Below, one piece after another: positions 10,896 through 23,400 of a stretch of DNA of 64,000 nucleotides. This stretch comes from Monosporascus cannonballus. Its lineage: Eukaryota > Ascomycota > Sordariomycetes > Xylariales. The stretch is from the NCBI GenBank assembly GCA_004154925.1, contig QJNS01000043.1, positions 331,800 through 395,799 of the forward strand, written 5' to 3'. The notes under the pieces are model-generated. The model saw only the letters and a program-made list of their open reading frames with translations. It did not search any database and was not told where the DNA came from. Numbering within the stretch: position 1 is the stretch's first letter; the number at the start of each line of letters is the position of its first letter. Both the position numbers and the translations under genes were made by a program.

Positions 10896-11614
10896 TTATG
10901 CGACGATGGTGCTGGCAGTAGCGCTCTCGTACTTCCAGGTAGGAGGCAGGACGCCGACGGTCTTGTAGTAGCGCGCGAGACGGTGGATTCGCGACTCGAT
11001 CAGAATCAGGCGGAACTTGGCGTCCTTGTCATTTCGGTTGCGCTCCAGGTGCTTTCGGACGGACACGGCCTTCGATGTCTTCGTTAGCATGCCAGGGGCT
11101 GGGAACCGCTTGGACTCTAGATTTTCGCTCACCTTCTTGATCAACATATACAGATCTTCGGGAAGCTCCGGTGCGAGCCCTAGATAGGATCACGCTGTCA
11201 GCCTTGACCAACAGCGGCGGATATGAGCACGCCCGTGGTTTTCGGAACCAAACGGGTTATCTTATAATATGTATAGGGAGGAGGGACATCGTGTATTTCG
11301 GGGACGTTGTCATGTCGTACCATTGGCCTTCAGGATTCGCAGAATCTTGTTACCTGTGGCGCGGGTCAATACAAGTTCTCTCAACTCAATTCCTGGGAAA
11401 CGCGTCTCATACCAGTGACGATGCGGACCTGTGCGATACCGTGGGAGTCACGGAGAATGACACCGATCTGAGAGGGAGTGACACCCTTTCGGGCGAGTCT
11501 GCAGATCTGCTCCTCGACTTGGGCGGGGGTGGTCTTGAGCCACGCAGGCGGGGTTCTCGAGTAGGGGATGGCAGAGTCGGAGATACCCTTTCCCTTGGAG
11601 TGAAGACGACCCAT
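10896..11614 (-). CDS. RPS13: 40S ribosomal protein uS15 (Rps13)
   Basis: This is a core small-subunit ribosomal protein that binds 18S rRNA. Four exons join without gaps: 11413-11614, 11321-11353 (only 33 nt), 11133-11179 and 10896-11069. The product is 151 residues, the standard length. The start [20 protein letters not shown] and the C-terminal [19 protein letters not shown] are near-universal for the family. Introns are 59, 141 and 63 bp. Three introns in a short, highly expressed ribosomal protein gene is normal for filamentous fungi. Confidence 0.97.
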
Positions 11615-12651
11615 TTTGACGGATGTGTGAGAGTTTAGGCGTCGGGTCTGGCGGTGCTGGCGGAATCGAAGGGTTGAAAGTTCGCGGTCGTGATGGAATT
11701 TTAGAAGGTTTGATCTTTTCACCCAGGGCCCTTGCTAAAATTTGTGTGCGCCTGGGCGGCCGACATCCACCTGGTTCTGATTGGCCAAAGCGCCAGACTC
11801 CGCTTTATTTTGGGGGCCGAAGTTCTACCGTCTCTCGCCTCTCACTTTTCGCCAGCTAAAAACATTCAGCTATTTGTTCCAAATTCTTTCACCATAGCTC
11901 CGCGAAACACATCGTCCTTCCAGCAACAACCAGCTCTCTGGGGGAAGGAAACCATGCACTTCTAACGGAGAGATAGTGTGACTGCCTACTATTCTAGGTA
12001 AGACTGGCCGGTAACCGTGCGGTCGTCGTCCGAGAAGTTTCTTCGACTGCCATAGCGATGGGACAATAGCAAGCTTCGCACTGCATTGTAAGGTAAGCAA
12101 GCACCATAACTTCCTGTTTCGTACCAGGACTCTCATATCTCTTCGTATGATGATACACCACATATTTTATTATTTCTGGTACCTCTTATATCATCGGGTC
12201 TCTAACCCGAAATGTATTAAACGGACTTCTGATCGAGAATACACTTCCTCTTCTCGCACCGGATGACGACAGATGGCTTGGTCAAAGCTAACTTGCAATT
12301 AGGCTACTTTACGAACAGGTGTATTAAGACGCTGTTTGATCTTCATTATATCGCATGATTCCAAGTATATATAATCAGCCCTCGGCGTATCACTTGGATA
12401 AATTGTCTGCGTGGGATAATACTACGTGTCAATGTCATACCAGCGAGGTTCCGACGGATCTGCACATTTGGCCCTCTGCAAGAAATTGGGCACAGAGGTA
12501 ATGCATAGTACTTAGCAACGGGATTTCATTCATGGATATTGAATAGTGTGCAATACTCTGTCACCTTTTTTTTTTTACCCGACCATTCGCCTAATCATTC
12601 CGGTCGTGATACGACCGTGCATATGGTTTATCCGATGCCATATGGACCGCG
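11615..12651. other. RPS13 upstream region and enolase 3' flank
   Basis: This is about 1 kb between two minus-strand genes. The part near 11615-11900 must include the RPS13 promoter; the part near 12600 holds the enolase 3'UTR. A run of 11 T lies at 12566-12576. No gene is supported here. Confidence 0.4.
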
Positions 12652-14344
<1,693 letters not shown>

Positions 14345-14806
14345 AGGTTGGCTCTGTATCGTCTAGATTTTGAAGTTTGACGGCCGTTAGAAGAGGAGGA
14401 GGTTAGGAAGGAGGTGAGAGGAAAATGAAGATGTTGTGTCTTGGATGCTTGTTGCTGTTGCTGGATTTTGGTACGCCAAGCCCCAAACAAATTTGGTGGG
14501 GTCCAACCTTTCTCAAGATCCAATGTTTTTCTTTCGTAGGTTCTCGCTACAAGGAAAGCTCTTCATGTTTTGAAGTCGGGCCGTCCTGGATGAGGGGGTC
14601 GTCAATGACCATCTCCCTCCCCCCCAATTCAAATTCGCCCAGCGACAGAGGTATCCACCTTTACATAAGGCCAAAGCATCCATTAAACCCTTGAGGAACG
14701 AACCACATTCTGCAGTTCTCACCCCAATATTGGACTCGCAGGTTCTAGAGCATAGGCAAAGCCTGCCTTATCGAGTCACTACACCACTAATAACACCTGC
14801 TATGTA
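14345..14806 (-). promoter_or_regulatory. enolase promoter region
   Basis: This is the stretch between the inferred enolase leader and the transposon relic. It contains pyrimidine-rich tracts on the coding strand. Only about 460 bp of native upstream DNA remains before the insertion, so the element may sit at the outer edge of the promoter. Confidence 0.4.
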
Positions 14807-14836
14807 CAAATTGGGTCTAATTAATCCCCGAACGCC
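14807..14836 (+). repeat. left terminal inverted repeat of the Tc1/mariner relic
   Basis: This is a 30-bp end repeat, matched at 26/30 by the reverse complement of 16214-16243. The differences are at repeat positions 6, 14, 21 and 25, all C/T or G/A. Confidence 0.85.
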
Positions 14837-15489
14837 GTCTTTAAAATTATCTTTAACATTTAAAAATCAATAACATAACAATTATAACAATTATTAAAAA
14901 TCGGTTTTTTGTACTAGATATAAGAGTTAATACTTAATAGAGTTGTAATATTTTTTAAATAAACGTAAATGTTTAAACATTGTTATAGTTAATTTGTGAA
15001 AAATATATAGCTCGATTTCTCGCTATTCGGCTTTAATAGTATATTTCATCTTTTAAGTAGAACGTAACTTGTGCTTTCGCCTACTTAATCGTAGCTTAAT
15101 TATACGTTAGATATTCTTTATTGAAAATAAATCCGAGCTTTGTAGCAGCTATATAGCATAAGTAATTTTTTCGTTTTTTTAATAAAGTAAATATTTTCTC
15201 GTAATAATAACCGGCATCATTCTTTCATAACACGATTCTAGAGCCGTATTTAGCAGTTATCCGTTGTCAAAAGAGAATAAAATAGAATATTAATATTTCG
15301 TCAAGATACGTATACTTATTTATACAGAAGCTCGAATTGAAGATAATAAAAAGACTTCGTTTGGAGCCTATAAAATATCTTCAAATTCTTACTTTAATCC
15401 GTCTACTATTAAAGAATAGTTTAAGACAGTCTTTTGTTATATTTTTTACTAACGCCGTGTATAATATAAATCGTACGGCTATTCTTATC

Positions 15490-16125
15490 CGACCTCGAAA
15501 GTAACTTCGTCGGACCAGTACTAAAATAATTAGTACGTATTACGACACGAGAACAAGAACGTAGTCATTATACTACTAAAAGTGAAACGTTGTCAGCTCA
15601 AACACTGATCGTCTTGTTCTACTCTATATATCTACTAGGTGCCCACTTGGAATTGTGATAGCACGCGTCTTTATAAGTTTTATGAAACGTCCGTCGTTTT
15701 TTCTTATTCTTAGAAAAAATCTATGAGTTGTGACATACTCTACAGCGGGCCTTCTCATTACGTTTAAAGGTCGTACGAATCGTTGTTCTACAAAGCTTAA
15801 TTCCGGATTTGCTTAGCGTTTTTAAGGCTTCGAAAGAAGCGCGTCGTTCTTTAACAGTTGTTCGAATTAGCCGTCGAACAACTCGTGCTATTACTTTGGC
15901 CGGCGCTCTAGGTCTTAGTCTTGATTTAAAGATAACAAAACGATCGACGGCTTTTAATTCTTTGCAACGATGGACAGTGTTATAAATCGTCGATTTTAAA
16001 ATGTTCTTTAGGCGCTCGATTTCTAACAGCGTTTTTTCAACTTTATATAAGGCCCAAATAGCTGCTCGTTTAGTTTTCGTTAATTCGCGGGTTTTTATTT
16101 TAGAGAAATAGCCGTTGAAATGCAA
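15490..16125 (-). pseudogene. Tc1-like transposase remnant
   Basis: An open frame of 134 codons (15721-16125) encodes an N-terminal helix-turn-helix DNA-binding region of Tc1-like transposases, with pieces such as TKRAAIWALYKVEKT and STIYNTVHR, and an Arg-rich stretch resembling the second HTH. After a stop, the minus strand still shows WSDEVTFEVG at about 15500-15530, which matches the first DDE catalytic aspartate block. Further left the frame is shredded and AT-rich. The start of the protein may have been slightly upstream. The gene is clearly non-functional. Confidence 0.7.
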
Positions 16126-16213
16126 AATACCCTATTTTAAGACCGTAACGGCTTTAGAAAGTGTATGGGGTTAGTGGGATTTCTGATATTTTGATGGGGA
16201 TTTTAGCGGTGTG

Positions 16214-16243
16214 GGCGTCCGGAGATTAACTAGACCCGATTTG
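16214..16243 (-). repeat. right terminal inverted repeat of the Tc1/mariner relic
   Basis: Reverse complement of the left end with four transitions; TA follows at 16244-16245. Outside the TA the left and right flanks are unrelated, which places the boundary. Confidence 0.85.
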
Positions 16244-16245
16244 TA

Positions 16246-17706
16246 CAATGGTTGCGATAACGCATGTGCATACCTATGTGGAGTGGCTGGCGTGGGCGGG
16301 GGGACCTTGTTGTCGTTGAGCTCTGTGGAGGACGGTCGAGCACGAAGCCGTCACACTAATCAAGGTCAGATTATCTTCAATATCATGTCTGACCGTTCCA
16401 ACGACGATATCTCGAGCGTAGTTCATATACCTAAGCCAGTCATAGACATATTACCAGTTGCCGTCTCACTACAGTGGAACACCTTTTCGTTCATGCGCTA
16501 TTGGAACTCTCAGCAATTCCTAATAGGTATACGAGTATGACGCTCTCTAGAGCGATGAGAATGTCCATATAGTTAACAGGCGTCAGGTCTATGAGAATCT
16601 GCTTCACCAGCTACCATGACCTCGACTTCCTGTAATCTTCTTTTTTTGCCAATGCTTCAGTTACATCCAGATGACTCTTCGAATGACATGTGCACTACCT
16701 TCATCGGCGAATCGGCTATCGGCTCACAGTTGAGTACTCTACCCAGGTACCCAGGTAAGCTTCTCTTTACTAATCGACTAAGATAGCCCGTAAATCCAAG
16801 CCTGGAAAGCCTTCGATAGTTCTCGGCCATATGTAATCCGTCCAATTTACTAGACTAATGTAGTCCCGTTTACTTTGCCGAAATGACTTCCTGCTGGGCG
16901 CGCCCTCTCTGCTGCTGTATGTAGAATCCGCTGAGTCAATGAGATAAAGCGGACGCCCAGTGAGTGGTAAATAAGGTATGGACAACCCTTTGAGAAGTAT
17001 CATCAAGCGAGTCGTAACCGGCACCATAATAGTAGATTCGCCGGATCTCCACAACATGTTGCGTATATTCAGCAAAGACCGTAAGGGTTAAGGGGTGTCG
17101 GGTTCGGCCGGTACCCACCAATACTGGTCTAAACACTGCTTGGGATAATGGCCAACACTTCAACCGTCCTTTAAGCCCCGAGAAACTCCCCGAGGTGGCA
17201 GCAAGACATTATAAATTCACCATGTAAACTTCGGACCGGCCCGTCGGGTGTTGATAAGAGATGTCTATTCGGCTCCGACTGGTCGTATAGAAAGTCAGCA
17301 CCCACAGAACGACCGGAGCGCTTGTCGGTGGTCGGAACGCCGGAACGCATAGTGCATTCCCGAAGACCCGAGTTTTATTAGGGCCAGTTGCCCAAGTTTA
17401 ACGCCGGATCGAATGAATTACGAAAGTACTAGTTATAATAGATCGCAGGTTGTCACTAGCTCAACTCCATACCATCATTAAGTCTCTTACTTATTTAACA
17501 AGAGCACAGTTATGAGAATGTACACAATATCAGTGATTCCAATTTTTGTTGCTGGGCCCTGATTACGATGGAGTCAAACAGAAAAACCTTTAATGGCACT
17601 GAACGAAACAATCTCAACAAGTCACGTTATTTCGAGACTTTTATATGACTTGAGCCCCCACTCTTCACAGCATTTTAATAACACAGAATCGCATAAACTC
17701 CATGAC
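16246..17706. other. about 1.5 kb without a supported gene
   Basis: Between the transposon relic and the GH43 gene there are only short, unconvincing frames on both strands, for example 16770-17075 (-). None has a recognisable domain. The 3'UTR of the GH43 gene must lie at the right edge. Confidence 0.4.
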
Positions 17707-18777
17707 TTATTCAAAGAACTTGAAGCTGAAACCCGTGTTCTCCCGATCTCCCGGCACATTCCCTCGGCTGTAGGTGGTCCTATTCCACCAGACGAAGTTA
17801 CCAGTAAACCAAGCGCGGTTGTCCCAGCTGTATTTCGTGCCCTTCTCGACACCATGGAACATGAAAGGGGTGTGGTTAGCGCCGCCCGGGCTTCTGTTGA
17901 TGTCTCCATTGACGAGGGCAAAAGTGTGGTGCCCCGGCCCGTCGATGTACAGGGTCGCATCCCAGCCCTTCATCATCCTGTCCTGGTGAGAACCGAACAG
18001 GCAGCCGTTCGACTTGTACCAGTCCCACATATATGTCGGGTCGCCGCCCTTGCGGAGCCGGAGATCCGCAATGCAGTACCTGCTGCCCCAACTACCGTTG
18101 GCTGAGTACGTGATGTGCAGTTGGCCGTTCGGGTCAACGGTAGCCTGGGGCCCCTCGTTGATGCGAGGGCTGTCGCCCTGCTCCCATAGCTCTCGCGGCT
18201 GCGAGATGACGTACCGCTGACCAATGGGCTTGGACGGGCCGTCCATGCGGCAGATGTATAGAGTCTGCTCTTGGTTTCTGGTCTCGCTTTCCCACCCAGA
18301 CCAGACGAACCAGCCCCTCCCTTCGAAGACAAAGAAGGTGCCATCGATAGCCCATTGGTCGTCCGGCAAGGCGAGCTTCATCTCGGCCGAGTAAGGGCCC
18401 AGAGGAGAGTTGGCGCTGATGACGTACATGCGATGGGCGGCACCCCTGCCGGCCGAGAAGTGGATGAAGGTCCTGCCCAGGTCCGTGGTAATCTCTGGAG
18501 CCCACACGTCACCTTTGTTGGCAGTATCGGACCAGACCTTTCCCCGTCGAACATTGGGGGCACCGAAACCTTCAAGAGACGATGCTGCCCGAACATAGAT
18601 ACCGCCGCCGGCCGACTCGGCAGAGTAATAAGTGTCCCTAAACTTCATTATGGTGGGATCCGCGCCGCTCCTGACTTTTGTGGCCAAGGAGTCGTCGAAA
18701 AAGAAGAAAATAGCGCCACAAATTACCAGCAAAAGGGCGGCGGACCGCCACCGCAAGGTCATAATGGGATTCGGCAT
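17707..18777 (-). CDS. glycoside hydrolase family 43-like, secreted or membrane-anchored
   Basis: GH43 enzymes remove arabinose or xylose units from plant polysaccharides outside the cell. This single-exon gene encodes 356 residues. A basic start and one hydrophobic stretch at about residues 11-28 form a signal peptide or type II anchor. The GH43 catalytic triad is visible in order: general base Asp in SGADPTIMKFRDTYY (D40), pKa-modulating Asp in DQWAIDGTFF (D145) and acid Glu in SPRINEGPQA (E208). The five-bladed propeller length fits. Exact specificity (arabinofuranosidase, arabinanase or other) cannot be read from sequence. An upstream in-frame extension is not needed. Confidence 0.9.
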   Translation of the reverse strand: MPNPIMTLRWRSAALLLVICGAIFFFFDDSLATKVRSGADPTIMKFRDTYYSAESAGGGIYVRAASSLEGFGAPNVRRGKVWSDTANKGDVWAPEITTDLGRTFIHFSAGRGAAHRMYVISANSPLGPYSAEMKLALPDDQWAIDGTFFVFEGRGWFVWSGWESETRNQEQTLYICRMDGPSKPIGQRYVISQPRELWEQGDSPRINEGPQATVDPNGQLHITYSANGSWGSRYCIADLRLRKGGDPTYMWDWYKSNGCLFGSHQDRMMKGWDATLYIDGPGHHTFALVNGDINRSPGGANHTPFMFHGVEKGTKYSWDNRAWFTGNFVWWNRTTYSRGNVPGDRENTGFSFKFFE

Positions 18778-19545
18778 GTTTGATCGCCGCTGTATTAAAT
18801 ATGTTCAGTCTGCTGCAGCTCCAGCGTTGCTACTTGTAGTAGATAGGATCTCTTTAACATTCAACCCCCTGAATGAAAGACCTGAGCTCTATTCTAGCAG
18901 CAAGGGTCCCATTTGCCCATCGTCCTTTTGCGGAGCATATTCTGTTACAACGGACTTTACTTAACCTCACATATCGGCGTAGGCAAGCCGTAGGATTTAA
19001 ACCTAACGCGCATATCTAGAGGACCAGAGTAGCGTTATGGTTGGTTGAAGTGGGCAAATAATGATCTTGATTGGCAAGACCAGAACGATGACTGCAGGTG
19101 GCTGAGAAGGGGGCCAAGTAGCCGAAGGTCGGCTGAACCTCCATTCCAGGCGACGATATAGGGATACCCATCCGTCTCTTCCGCGGTTCTCAGTCCCGCA
19201 GGCGTATTACAAATCCATAACAACTTTCGGGAGGCGTTGTTCAGTAGTTGCCTAATCGTGATATGCCAAGAAACAAATAGGCCAAAACGGTTGGAGCGAT
19301 TGAAGCGGCTAGGTATCCTCTATGCAGGAGGATTTTAATTAAACTCTCCTGCAGTTAGCTTATTGAGGCCCACCGGATGCATATAGTAGGCATCCGAATT
19401 TGCATCAAGTGGAAGATGGCATCATATTTACGCCCAAGATAGGGTTACATCCTTATCGGCCGCAGACTTGTATGAGGTTAGCCATCGTTCTAACAACGGC
19501 CGTCAGCGCTGGATATTTGTCGAGAGCCTCCGCCGAACGGTTATC
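18778..19545. other. accessory spacer upstream of GH43
   Basis: This stretch contains the GH43 promoter and short frames with no recognisable similarity. No RNA gene or repeat was identified. Confidence 0.4.
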
Positions 19546-19843
19546 ATGGGCGATGACCTAAAGGCACTCGGGGATCTGCTAAAAAGGAGGAAATCCGGTA
19601 AGTACGCGGAACAAGGTAGAGATCGCTACGTGCTTACAAGTTTGTAGAAGACGCGAGCGTCATCTGGGCGCAGACCCATCGCCAGACGCTCTCCAGCCAT
19701 TTGTGGAATGCCTGAACTCGTTTGGGTTTCTTTCGGGCATTGAAGAGAAAAGCCTTTCTCGATTGTATCCGCGTTCCAATTCGAGAAATTCTCAAAAACA
19801 AGCACTGGTGATGATCTGGATGAATTTGCGCAACACTTTCTGA
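19546..19843 (+). CDS. possible small two-exon gene or relic, unknown
   Basis: An ATG at 19546 opens 17 codons (MGDDLKALGDLLKRRKS) ending at a good GTAAGT donor at 19598. An acceptor TTACAAG at 19640 continues the frame for 67 codons to TGA at 19841-19843. The joined product would be 84 residues and contains PFVECLNSFGFLSGIEEK and QKQALVMIWMNLRNTF, which read like real helical protein. I do not recognise the family. It could be a small gene, the surviving 5' end of a larger gene or chance. The damaged reductase downstream makes decay plausible. Confidence 0.22.
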
Positions 19844-20290
19844 CCTTGTAGGTAAATACACCCGATAGGGAAATCTGCCACTGCGGTATAAGTTAACAAT
19901 GGGGAGCTTAGATATTTGAGCGTCAATAAGATAAATACCTTCTGCTACGAGACCTGCAAAGCAAGGCCCGACTTCACAACTCGATGCGGAGTTTCGGATG
20001 TCGTCCCCTATTTCCACTGCGGGTCACCGAGGGCAGATATCCGACTCCGCAAATTGACATGTTCCACAGGAGGAGAACCTACAGAGCCACAACACCTGTT
20101 CGCCGCTCTCCTTCTAGTAGTTCCCGCTGCGATAGTTCGGCCACGGCTTCTATAAGAAGATGAAACCCTCATAACTTGAACAACTCCATCCCTCTATTAG
20201 CAGTATTCTTACATCAAATCTTCAACTACTATTAGACCAGATACGACATTGTGTTCACAAATATTAGTCTTACCTCGTGACTTGTTTCGA

Positions 20291-21479
20291 ATGCGGTCCA
20301 TCGTGTCTCCAACACCAAAGCGACAACTGGGCAAGAATGGGCCTCTTGTCGACCGGGTCGGGTACGGCACTATGAGCTTATCGGTGACCTATGGAGAGCT
20401 CATGCCCGACGAGCAAAGACTCTCCGTCCTCGACCGCGCGCACAAGAGAGGCCAGATGTTCTGGGACACGAGTGGCTTCTATGTATGCCGGTTCGCCGAC
20501 TTATCGGTGCTGCTGAACACGAACACTACTAACACAGTCACCAGGGAGACGCCGAAGACGTCCTGGGCGAGTGGTTTGCCAAACCTGGCAAGCGCTCCGA
20601 CATCTTCCTCGCGACGAACTTCGGAGGCATCCTGACTGGGGACCCTTTGGCCGGGGGCTATAGCTTCCGTGGTGATGCGGAATATGTCTACGAGGCTTGC
20701 GACAAGAGTCTGTAACGGATGGGTGTCGATTACATCGACTAGTGGTGCCTCCACCGCCTTGACGGCTCGACGCCGTCGAGCATATCGTCGCCGGGATGGT
20801 CAAGATGAAGGAGTACGAGGCTCGTTTCTCAGGTCTTAGGGGGAAGAACGCGAGATGCTTCAGCGGGGCCTACGCTGTTCATCCTATCAGGGCCGCGCAG
20901 AGTAAGTCGCTTACCAAGCCCTATCTTGCTCGTTTTACTCGCTCCCCTATATTTAAGAGCACGTGACGGCGCGTGCATCCCGGACCGATTGCGCGATCTC
21001 CTTTGTACGCCGAATCATCCCGCGCGGAGTGATCACTAACACCAGACCGCCCCAGTGGCAATACAGCCCCTTCTCGACCGGCATCGAGGACCCGAAGATC
21101 GGCCTGCTGAGCGGCCGGATCCAGGATCCCGAGGACTTCGGGCCCGGTGACATCCGGAGCGCGTACCCCCGCTTCTCGCCCGAGAGCTTACCCATCCCTG
21201 GGTGGCCTTTTTGGTACTATTCCATCCATGGTCCCGAGCGAGCGGGCGAGCGAGGATCGGGCTAACTTCCCCGTCCACAGTACGACGAAGATCGATCGCC
21301 TCGAGGAGAACTTCAACGCGGCGAGCGTCGAGCTGACTCCCGCGGAGGTGACACGCATCCGCTTGCTGGTCGATAACGCCTCACATGGTGCCAGATGGAC
21401 TCCGCAGCACGCTTTCGCCTTGTTTGCCGACACTCCTACCCGGGAGGGGTATGCCGCGGCTAAGGCTAAGAGTGGTTAG
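20291..21479 (+). pseudogene. aldo-keto reductase pseudogene
   Basis: AKR enzymes are NADPH-dependent carbonyl reductases. The 5' part is intact: ATG at 20291, KRQLGKNGPLVDRVGYGTMS, and an intron at 20483-20544 with GTATGC donor and ACTAAC branch site. After it the frame is hit by TAA at 20713-20715 and TAG at 20740-20742, a one-base loss near 20774 and another frame change near 21056. Compared with the family, blocks are missing between DPKIGLL and SGRIQDPEDF, and before the cofactor block TTKIDRLEENFNAASVEL. Of the catalytic residues, Asp and Tyr (WDTSGFY) and His (LHRLDG) remain, but the lysine of the usual ATKFG motif is Asn (LATNFG). The gene is clearly dead, with its 3' end still readable to the TAG at 21477-21479. 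Confidence 0.85.
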
Positions 21480-21722
21480 GTGGTGACTAGACAGCCGCAC
21501 CAGCACACTAAGCCCCCTGATTTGAACAGGAATATTCAGCTTGGCGCCAAGGATGAGAAGGGTGATCAATATGGGAGAGGAAAGAAGAGCGGGACCGGCA
21601 AATCTCATCTTCGCTTAGATTAATCTCAACGCTATAGGAATTTGAATAAGAAGAAGCTGATTTTATGGAAGCCTTCGAGCATACATGCGCCATGTCCTGG
21701 GGTAGCTGTGCTATTGGGAATT

Positions 21723-23400
21723 TTATAGCTTGGGTACGACCTTATCCCAAAGCCCGAAGGTCTCTAAGCCCTCGCCTCCATCGAAGATGTCCCTCTCCAC
21801 CATCCTAGAATTTATCTGCAAATTTCGCGTCAGTGGTAAGCCTCATTACTGCGAAGATGCGCATCACTTACGTGTCTTGGGCCTAGCTCGCTCACGTCCT
21901 TCACGCCCAATAACCTCATACACGTTTCCGTCTCCGCCTTTAGGACTGTTCACGTCCGCTGTTAGTGCCTGTAGCCACATGGCCCCAAAGGTGGTCCAAG
22001 GTGTGACTTACTCTCTAGTACGCGCTCGACGCCCTTCTGCCCGCCGGCGCCCAGGCCGAACAGGGCGGGGCGGCCGATGCCGACGGCGCGGGCGCCGAGG
22101 CACAGCGCCTTGACGACGTCGGTGCCGCGCTTGATGCCGCCGTCGACCCAGACCTCGACGCGGTCGAAGACCTGGGGGCAGTACTTGCGGATCTCGAGCA
22201 GGGTGTGGACGGCGGGGGGCGCCGTGTCGAGGGCGCGGCCGCCGTGGTTCGACAGGATGACGGCGCGCACCTGGGGCGCGTACTTGGCGGCGAGCCAGGC
22301 GTCCTCGTGCGTCTGCACGCCCTTGACGACGATGGGCAGGTCCGTGTGCTTGGCGAGCCACGGCAGTGTGACCTTCCAGGTGAGGTCGGCGGCCGTGCCG
22401 AAGAAGAGCTGCTGGCCGACGCCGCCGCCGCCGGGCCGCGACGGCTCGTCGGCCGACTTGACGCCCGCGGCGACCTTGACGGCGTTCCTGAAGCTCTGCT
22501 TCTCGTCGAGCTCGCGCTTGCCGGGCACGGGCGCGTCGAGCGTCAGGCACACGAACTTGAAGCGGTCGCCCATGGCGTTGATGCGCCGCAGCATCGCCTC
22601 GCTCTTGGCCCGGTCGTTCTGCACGTACAGCTGCCAGCCGAAGACCTGGCCCGGCGCGGCGTCCGCCACGATCTGCTCCGGCGTCATCGACGCGTTGTTG
22701 GAGATGATCTGCATGGCGCCGTACGCGCCGCACGCGCGCGCGATCCCCAGCTCGCCGTCCGGGTGCGCCAGCCGCGCCATCGCCGCCGGCGCCACGAAGA
22801 TGGGCAGCTTGACTTTGTGGCCTAGCAGCGTCGTCGACGTGTCGCACTTGGTGCAGTCGACGAAGACGCGCGGCCGCAGAAGGATGTTGCGGTACACCCT
22901 CGTGTTGTAGGCCTTGGAGAAATTGTCGTCGCTCGACGAGTAGTAGTACGCCCACGCCTTCTCCGAGATCTGCTTGGCGGCCACCTCCTCGATCTCGTCG
23001 AGGTTCAGCAGGGTCTCCATGGGCGGCGGGCCCTGGGTCTCCTTCCTCTCCTCCTCGGCGGCCGGCTTGGTCGCGTTGACCAGGGTCTGGGGGTCGACCT
23101 TGCCCAACTTGGCCTCCGGCTTCAGGTTCTCCTCGAGCGTGCCCGGAGGGTGGATCGGGTCGTACTCCTCCGTGGCATCCCGGCCTGCTAGCTGTAGGAT
23201 GACCTTTGAGCCCCCCGGATGAGACGATAGGAAATCCGTCACATCGTAGACGTGACCGTATAGAATCACCCAGCAGCTGTCAGCCGTGGTGTGCTTCGCG
23301 ACTAGCACCGAGAGTCAGCAATACGAAAACCATGAGTTGTGTATCAATACTGTAATATATACACACCTTCTTCAGCGCTGATTAACTTCTCGTCTCCCAT
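21723..23400 (-). CDS. cytochrome b2-type FMN-dependent 2-hydroxyacid dehydrogenase
   Basis: The protein couples a cytochrome b5-like heme domain to an FMN alpha-hydroxyacid dehydrogenase, as in L-lactate dehydrogenase (cytochrome b2). Exons are 23367-23400, 22012-23301, 21872-21945 and 21723-21815; introns are 65, 66 and 56 bp, and the product is 496 residues. Heme ligands are H39 (SSHPGG) and H62 (PIHPPG), with the correct 23-residue spacing. The FMN domain shows [27 protein letters not shown], the catalytic-His block [14 protein letters not shown] and [16 protein letters not shown]. The last two small exons supply the usual tail [17 protein letters not shown]. No mitochondrial presequence precedes the heme domain, unlike yeast Cyb2, so it may be cytosolic. 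The substrate is not certain. Confidence 0.92.

Larger units (their letters stand above)
14807..16243. mobile_element. degenerate Tc1/mariner-type DNA transposon (1437 bp) with TIRs and TA duplication
   Basis: Both ends carry a 30-bp inverted repeat, at 14807-14836 and 16214-16243, identical at 26 of 30 positions. The ends begin CAAAT(T/C)GGGTCTA, and each is flanked by TA (14805-14806 and 16244-16245), the target duplication of Tc1/mariner elements. All four mismatches are transitions. The interior is very AT-rich compared with the flanks and holds broken transposase sequence on the minus strand. Size, TIRs, TA duplication and transposase type all agree. The element looks mutated by a RIP-like process and is not expected to be active on its own. 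Confidence 0.85.

Noticed and set aside
22077..22910. Long frames on both strands overlapping the cytochrome b2-type gene
   Set aside because: GC-rich coding bias keeps several frames open; only the minus-strand frame with heme and FMN motifs is conserved protein.
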